Origin: DATNIC01 sp035604635
Lineage (GTDB): Bacteria > Vulcanimicrobiota > Vulcanimicrobiia > Vulcanimicrobiales > Vulcanimicrobiaceae
NCBI GenBank assembly: GCA_035604635.1
Contig: DATNIC010000031.1
Location: 1 to 16,698, forward strand
DNA: 16,698 nt
Reading direction: 5' to 3'
Shown: piece after piece, positions 15,298 through 16,698 of the stretch
Layout of the letters: every line of letters starts with the position of its first letter
Position numbering within the stretch: the stretch's first letter is position 1
The notes under the pieces: model-generated
Seen by the model: the letters and a program-made list of their open reading frames with translations, nothing else
Database searches by the model: none
What the model was told of the DNA's origin: nothing
Translations under genes and position numbers: made by a program

Positions 15298-16251
15298 GTG
15301 CACCAGACCGTTTCACGTCGCACCGCGCTCGCCGCCGTTAGCAGCGCAGCACTCTTTCCGAACATAGCTCTTGGGCAAACGCTGACGAGCGTCATCGTCG
15401 GCGGGCTTCCTGAGGACTCTGCGACGTCCGTACTATACGGCATTCAGAGTGGTCTCTTCAAAAAGTACGGGCTGAATGTCGAGATGCAGGCACAGCGCAG
15501 CGGACCGGCCGTCATGAGCGGCGTCGCGGGTAATGCGTATCAGATCGGAAAGGCCGGGACGCCGCCGCTGATCGCCGCTTACGGTCATGGTCTTCCATTC
15601 ACGATGATCGCCCCGGCCGGCAACTACGTCTCGAGCGCTCCGATCGCGGCCTTGCTCGTGAAGACCGATTCGCCTATCAAGAAAGCCGCCGATCTCAACG
15701 GCAAGACGATCGCCGTCGGCGCGCTCACCGATGTCTTTTCTCTCTCGACGCGAGCGTGGCTCGACAAGAACGGTGGCGACTCGTCGACCGTGAAGTTCAC
15801 GGAGATCACGATCAGCGCGATCCCCGCAGCGGTCGCCGAGGGCCGGATCGAGGCCGGCTCGTGCAACGAGCCGGTCCTTTCCGCGGGGCTCGCCGATGGA
15901 AAGGTGCGCATCCTGGCGCGGAACTTCGATGCGATCGCTCCGCGCTTCATGTACACGGCCTGGTTCACGACGAAGCAATACGCCGCCGCAAACCCCGCCG
16001 TCGTCAAGAACTTCACGATTGCATTAAAAGAGGCGGCACGGTATTGCAATGCCCATCACGCCGAAACGATCGACCTGATTGCGAAGTTCACGTCACTAGA
16101 GCCCTCACAGGTCCAAAAGATGACCCGCGTCGAGCAAGGGACGACGCTCGATCCCCGCTTGATTCAGCCGGTGATCGACGCGGCAGTCAAATACAAGTTC
16201 ACCGCCGACGCATTCAATGCGCGCGACTTGATTTTGCCCGGTTTGGCCTGA
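15298..16251 (+). CDS. ABC-type substrate-binding protein, NMT1/SsuA-like (paralog 3)
   Basis: A 317-residue periplasmic binding protein homologous to paralogs 1 and 2 but more diverged. Shared landmarks in the same order: MIAPAGNYVSSAP, KKAADLNGKT, a DKNGGDSST segment, GRIEAGSCNEPVL, an FDAIAPRFMYTAWFTTKQYA stretch, and the last domain ending FNARDLILPGL. The N terminus has SRRTALAAVSSAALFPNIALGQ, a signal peptide with a twin-arginine-like SRR and cleavage after ALG. GTG 15298 is preceded by AAAGGG at 15285-15290. The gene follows tRNA-Arg(TCT) by 26 bases, just as paralog 1 follows tRNA-Arg(CCG) by 14. No permease or ATPase is adjacent, so the transporter and ligand are unknown; it may borrow a distant transporter or act as a binding sensor. 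Confidence 0.9.
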   Translation: MHQTVSRRTALAAVSSAALFPNIALGQTLTSVIVGGLPEDSATSVLYGIQSGLFKKYGLNVEMQAQRSGPAVMSGVAGNAYQIGKAGTPPLIAAYGHGLPFTMIAPAGNYVSSAPIAALLVKTDSPIKKAADLNGKTIAVGALTDVFSLSTRAWLDKNGGDSSTVKFTEITISAIPAAVAEGRIEAGSCNEPVLSAGLADGKVRILARNFDAIAPRFMYTAWFTTKQYAAANPAVVKNFTIALKEAARYCNAHHAETIDLIAKFTSLEPSQVQKMTRVEQGTTLDPRLIQPVIDAAVKYKFTADAFNARDLILPGLA

Positions 16252-16329
16252 AGCTCTTACGCGGCGAGAGATGAGGTTGTTTAGAGGATTTGCCGGAGTG
16301 TGAAAAAGAATGCGACGGGTCGGCTGCGT

Positions 16330-16407
16330 GGTGATTGTAGCTCAGCTGGTTAGAGCGCCGGATTGTGGATCCGGAGGTCGCGGGTTCGACCCCCGTCAGT
16401 CACCCCA
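16330..16407 (+). tRNA. tRNA-His(GTG)
   Basis: Starts with the extra G-1 of tRNA-His (16330), opposite C73 (16404). The acceptor is 16331-16337 with 16397-16403 and CCA is encoded at 16405-16407. The anticodon loop is TTGTGGA inside CCGGA/TCCGG, giving GTG. Confidence 0.95.
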
Positions 16408-16410
16408 CTT

Positions 16411-16481
16411 GCGCCCGTAGCTCAATGGTAGAGCATCCGGCTTTTAACCGGTTGACGAAAGTTCGATTCTTTCCGGGCGTA
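16411..16481 (+). tRNA. tRNA-Lys(TTT)
   Basis: The acceptor 16411-16417 pairs with 16474-16480 (G1-U72 wobble), and the discriminator is A16481. The anticodon loop is CTTTTAA inside TCCGG/CCGGT, giving TTT. The T arm is GAAAG/CTTTC. No CCA is encoded. It lies three bases after the CCA of tRNA-His. Confidence 0.94.
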
Positions 16482-16492
16482 CGCTCTCTCGG

Positions 16493-16524
16493 AACGGGGA
16501 CGCTCTTGACGGGCGCCCCGTTTT
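16493..16524 (+). terminator. Terminator after tRNA-Lys(TTT)
   Basis: AACGGGG-A-CGC (16493-16503) pairs with GCGCCCCGTT (16513-16522), ten pairs with one bulged A, followed by a short T run (16521-16524). It would end the tRNA-His/tRNA-Lys transcript. The T run is short, so strength is uncertain. Confidence 0.6.
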
Positions 16525-16543
16525 GGCGGATGATGGCGGGCGA

Positions 16544-16618
<75 letters not shown>

Positions 16619-16623
16619 GTTTT

Positions 16624-16650
16624 AGCCCTCGGCTCCTTGGCCGGGGGCTT
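16624..16650 (+). terminator. Terminator-like hairpin after tRNA-Lys(CTT)
   Basis: AGCCCTCGGC (16624-16633) pairs fully with GCCGGGGGCT (16640-16649), with one T-G pair and a 6-base loop. The T run after it is poor (TTCCTACG), so it may act as a pause or processing stem instead. Confidence 0.5.
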
Positions 16651-16665
16651 CCTACGTGTATGTGT

Positions 16666-16671
16666 TATGAT
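16666..16671 (+). promoter_or_regulatory. -10 box before tRNA-Leu
   Basis: TATGAT at 16666-16671, 8 bases before the tRNA-Leu 5' end, with TGT just upstream as a partial extended -10. No clear -35 is seen, because the hairpin occupies that region. Confidence 0.45.
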
Positions 16672-16679
16672 GACCCGAA

Positions 16680-16698
16680 TGGCGCGTGGCGGAATTGG
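16680..16698 (+). tRNA. tRNA-Leu 5' end (partial)
   Basis: The window ends in TGGCGGAATTGG, the highly conserved T8-to-D-loop segment of bacterial tRNA-Leu. The acceptor would then be 16680-16686. That makes base 1 a T, which is unusual, so the true 5' end and pairing need the missing 3' part. The anticodon is outside the window. Confidence 0.65.

Overview
The window is a high-GC bacterial chromosome segment: densely packed, with GTG and TTG starts common and tRNA genes scattered between short operons. It carries a small bacterial-type SRP RNA (SRP domain IV only, no Alu domain), lipoprotein and exported-protein signals, and a mixture of tRNAs with and without an encoded CCA. I cannot fix the phylum from sequence alone. 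The scattered tRNAs, the GC content and the orphan NMT1-type binding proteins would fit a little-studied lineage such as Candidatus Eremiobacterota, but that is a weak inference. There is no phage, insertion sequence or CRISPR array.

Layout. 1-32 is the 3' end of a tRNA (probably Ser). 48-1113 (minus) is a two-gene unit: a flavodoxin-fold NAD(P)H:quinone reductase and a cupin. 1199-1789 holds tRNA-Arg(ACG), tRNA-Met(CAT), a small Cys/His protein and tRNA-Arg(CCG). 1803-4582 is a tight plus-strand run: two tandem paralogous substrate-binding proteins, a VOC (glyoxalase-fold) protein, then tadA. 4581-4835 holds a structured intergenic element (copy 1), tRNA-Ser(CGA) and a terminator. 4833-5660 (minus) is an unknown exported protein. 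It is divergent from a GlcG/HbpS-type protein, which is followed by copy 2 of the structured element. 6200-8950 encodes a multidomain class III adenylate cyclase and an unknown exported protein. 8964-12209 runs SRP RNA, M23 peptidase, YggT and LepA. 12206-14517 (minus) holds an NHL-repeat lipoprotein and an FAD monooxygenase, divergent from rdgB. rdgB overlaps tRNA-Pro(TGG), followed by tRNA-Arg(TCT) and a third substrate-binding protein. 16330-16698 is a tRNA-His, Lys, Lys, Leu (partial) run.

How the parts fit. Much of the content is translation and export housekeeping: eleven tRNAs (two cut by the window edges), TadA, SRP RNA and LepA. TadA is the enzyme that makes inosine at position 34 of the tRNA-Arg(ACG) also present here. 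The accessory layer is the three substrate-binding protein paralogs. None has a permease or ATPase beside it, and the two loci lie 14 and 26 bases downstream of tRNA-Arg genes.

The most novel signal is a pair of about 105-115 base intergenic elements (4581-4695 and 6090-6193). They share a three-hairpin layout, with near-identical spacing and compensatory changes in stems whose sequences differ. The second is the reading frame of the first substrate-binding protein. It runs open back into tRNA-Arg(CCG), and the tRNA 3' end encodes an SRR motif in the same place as the SRR of the third paralog's signal peptide.
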